A stretch of DNA of 64,000 bases from DASUPK01 sp963819715. Lineage in GTDB: Bacteria > Actinomycetota > Thermoleophilia > Solirubrobacterales > 70-9. Positions 62,354-64,000 of the stretch are shown one piece after another. Position numbers and translations under genes: made by a program. The notes beneath the pieces are model-generated. The model was not told the DNA's origin, searched no databases, and was given only the letters and a program-made list of their open reading frames with translations. The stretch covers positions 11,065 through 75,064 of the forward strand of contig CAWFXE010000007.1 of assembly GCA_963819715.1 (NCBI GenBank). Reading direction: 5' to 3'. Within the stretch, counting starts at the first letter, position 1, and every line of letters begins with the position of its first letter.

Positions 62354-63052
62354 GTGCATCGCCTCCTCCGCATCGTCTCGATCACGCTGATCACCGCTGG
62401 GCTCGTCGTCCTCACCGACGCCGGCCTGACGCTCCTCTGGCAGGAACCGCTCTCGGCCGCCTACGGGGCGTTCAAGCAGGGTCAGGCCGAGGATCAGCTC
62501 AACAAGCTCGAGACGCAATATCCGACACCGGAGGACCTGGCGGCGATCGCGGGCGTCGGAAGCATCACCAAGAAGGCGCAGATCCTCGCCGACCGCTTCG
62601 AGCCGCACCTGCAGGAGGGCCACGCCATCGGCCGCATCAAAATTGACCGGATCGGCCTCAGCATCGTCGTCGTCCAGGGGACCGACACCGCGTCACTGGA
62701 GAAGGGGCCCGGGCACTACCGGAACACGCCCACCCCGGGGCAGCCCGGGACCGTCGCCATCGCCGGCCACCGCACCACCTACCTCGCCCCGTTCCGGCAC
62801 ATCGACGACATCCAGGACGGCGACGAGATCCGGATAGAGATGCCCTATGCGGCGTTCACCTACACCGTGGAGAAGCACGAGATCGTGGATCCGAGCGACG
62901 TCGGGATCATCAAACCCGTCGGCTACGACCGCCTGGTCCTGACGGCGTGCCACCCGCCCTACAGCGCGGCGCAGAGATACGCGGTCTTCGCCAAACTCAG
63001 TCGAGTCGATCTGTTCGACATCAGCGGGGAGAGCCGCTGGCCGGCCCCATAG
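62354..63052 (+). CDS. Class E-like sortase
   Basis: Membrane-anchored transpeptidase of 232 aa that attaches surface proteins or pilins. An N-terminal helix (ITLITAGLVVLTDAGLTLLW) is followed by a spacer and the sortase barrel: catalytic His in VAIAGHRTTY, Cys in LVLTACHPPYS, and Arg in AQRYAVFA. The TACHPP form, with P after H, suggests class D/E rather than class A. GTG at 62354 is chosen; a TTG at 62300 would touch the divergent argG start. No substrate with a sorting signal is in view. Confidence 0.88.
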   Translation: MHRLLRIVSITLITAGLVVLTDAGLTLLWQEPLSAAYGAFKQGQAEDQLNKLETQYPTPEDLAAIAGVGSITKKAQILADRFEPHLQEGHAIGRIKIDRIGLSIVVVQGTDTASLEKGPGHYRNTPTPGQPGTVAIAGHRTTYLAPFRHIDDIQDGDEIRIEMPYAAFTYTVEKHEIVDPSDVGIIKPVGYDRLVLTACHPPYSAAQRYAVFAKLSRVDLFDISGESRWPAP

Positions 63053-63066
63053 GCGAGGAGAAGGCG

Positions 63067-64000
63067 ATGGGGATCCACGTGATCAGCGAGCGAGGCGCTT
63101 GGCGCCTCGGTGGGGCGCTGCTGATCGTCAACGCCGTCACCTCCCTGGCCACCGCGCTCATTCTCGGAGCGGACATCGATACCCGGATCGAGGCCCTGAC
63201 GGCCGCCACGGCCGTCGCCGGGCTGATCTGCCTGCAGGCGCCCTGGGAGCGCTGGGACGAACGCGGGCTCCTCGCCATCCCGGTGATCGCGGTGGGGCAG
63301 GTCGCGGGCGCCGTCTACCTCGTGGACTCCGCGCTCACCTCCCTCTTCCTGCTGGTGGCGCTGTACATCGCACTCGTGTTTCCGAGCCCGCGAGTCGCGC
63401 TTCCCTTCCTTTGCCTGATGGTCGGAGCCCTGCTGCTGCCCTTCGCCTACACCGACGAACCCACCCGAGACACCGCGATCCTGGTGCTCGTCGTCGGCCC
63501 CGCCGTCGTCTTCGTGACCGTCGTGGCGAGCCGTCTGATGTCCGGCCTGCACACCAGCCGGGAGGCGTACCGCCGGCTCTCGGTGGTCGACGGCCTGACG
63601 GGCGTGGGAAACTACCGCGCCCTGATGACCCGGCTGGACCATGAGACGGGGCGGCACGCCCGCAGACAGCGCGAATTCGCTCTGCTGACGCTCGACCTCG
63701 ACGGCTTCAAGACCGTCAATGAGACGAACGGCCACCTCGTGGGTGACGCGCTGCTGGCGACAGTCGGCTCCATGCTCGACGTCAAAGTGCGATCCGAGGA
63801 CGGTGTCTACCGGCAGGGAGGCGACGAGTTCTCTGTGGTTGCTCCGGAGACCGGAAGGGAGGAGGCGGTCCTGCTCACCAATCGGATCTCGCGAGCCCTG
63901 CGGGGCTCAAGTCGGGCGATATCCGGGTCTCGGCCAGCATCGGAAGCGCCGTCTTTCCCCACGATGGCGCGAATCCGGTCGACCTGCTCGATGCGGCCGA
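63067..64000 (+). CDS. Membrane diguanylate cyclase (GGDEF), partial and frameshifted
   Basis: Starts MGIHVISERGAWRLG with GAGGAGAAGG upstream, 14 bp after the sortase stop. Six hydrophobic segments (to about residue 160) precede the GGDEF domain (VDGLTGVGNYRALM, LDLDGFKTVNETNGH, GVYRQGGDEFSVV), which keeps the active-site GGDEF and so should make c-di-GMP. An extra base in the G run near 63904 breaks the frame; corrected, it reads LKSGDIRVSASIGSAVFPHDG, the normal end of the domain. The 3' end is beyond the window. Confidence 0.85.
   Translation, partial: MGIHVISERGAWRLGGALLIVNAVTSLATALILGADIDTRIEALTAATAVAGLICLQAPWERWDERGLLAIPVIAVGQVAGAVYLVDSALTSLFLLVALYIALVFPSPRVALPFLCLMVGALLLPFAYTDEPTRDTAILVLVVGPAVVFVTVVASRLMSGLHTSREAYRRLSVVDGLTGVGNYRALMTRLDHETGRHARRQREFALLTLDLDGFKTVNETNGHLVGDALLATVGSMLDVKVRSEDGVYRQGGDEFSVVAPETGREEAVLLTNRISRALRGSSRAISGSRPASEAPSFPTMARIRSTCSMRP

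Overview
The window is strongly GC-rich, densely packed bacterial DNA. Gene content (F420-type deazaflavin reductase, Rrf2-cysK-cysE, menaquinone pathway, RPF-like cell-wall enzyme behind a c-di-AMP riboswitch, class E-like sortase, encapsulin, gatCAB plus gltX) points to an actinobacterium. The order and the many DUF805/DUF4389-type small membrane proteins fit class Thermoleophilia (Solirubrobacterales-like) best; that taxon is an inference. No rRNA, tRNA, CRISPR array, transposase or phage gene was seen.

Layout. 1-7.5 kb: leucine synthesis, as xre-leuC-leuD-tam-leuB (minus strand, leuB cut by the window edge) and a separate leuA behind a Leu-rich leader peptide. 7.6-15.5 kb: transporter, membrane and secreted proteins, a quinone reductase, and serC-serA. 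15.6-26.6 kb: an isoleucine/valine plus menaquinone block. menE-ilvC (minus) and menB-menA-menC-menD (plus) leave one bidirectional promoter; facing them is ilvB-ilvN-SET-menF (minus). 26.8-40.8 kb: UDP-sulfoquinovose synthase, glycosyltransferase, sulfatase, gatCAB with a metallopeptidase, GMC oxidoreductase, and four tandem related membrane proteins. 40.8-47.7 kb: folD, a UvrD-family helicase, twin lipoproteins, cysE, cysK, Rrf2 regulator, VanZ. 47.7-64 kb: HDOD-LuxR regulator, gltX, nfo, dnaE, SixA phosphatase, an encapsulin nanocompartment with its ferritin-like cargo, hydrolase, RPF-like enzyme, LysR regulator, argG, sortase and the start of a diguanylate cyclase.

Regulation visible in the sequence. 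Most operon heads carry TAnnnT 6-10 nt before the start codon and no Shine-Dalgarno, the pattern of leaderless mRNAs; this also decides several starts. leuA differs: it has a strong Shine-Dalgarno that is complementary over 14 nt to the Leu-codon run of its own leader peptide, suggesting translational attenuation by leucine. A c-di-AMP riboswitch of the ydaO type precedes the RPF-like gene. Inverted repeats sit in several divergent promoter regions.

Caution. Between about 28.6 and 40.2 kb nearly every gene, including the normally indispensable gatCAB, is broken by single-base shifts, while neighbours are intact. This looks like a stretch of poor consensus rather than biology, so those genes are given as whole loci with frameshifts. 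Isolated shifts also occur near 60.13 kb and 63.90 kb.
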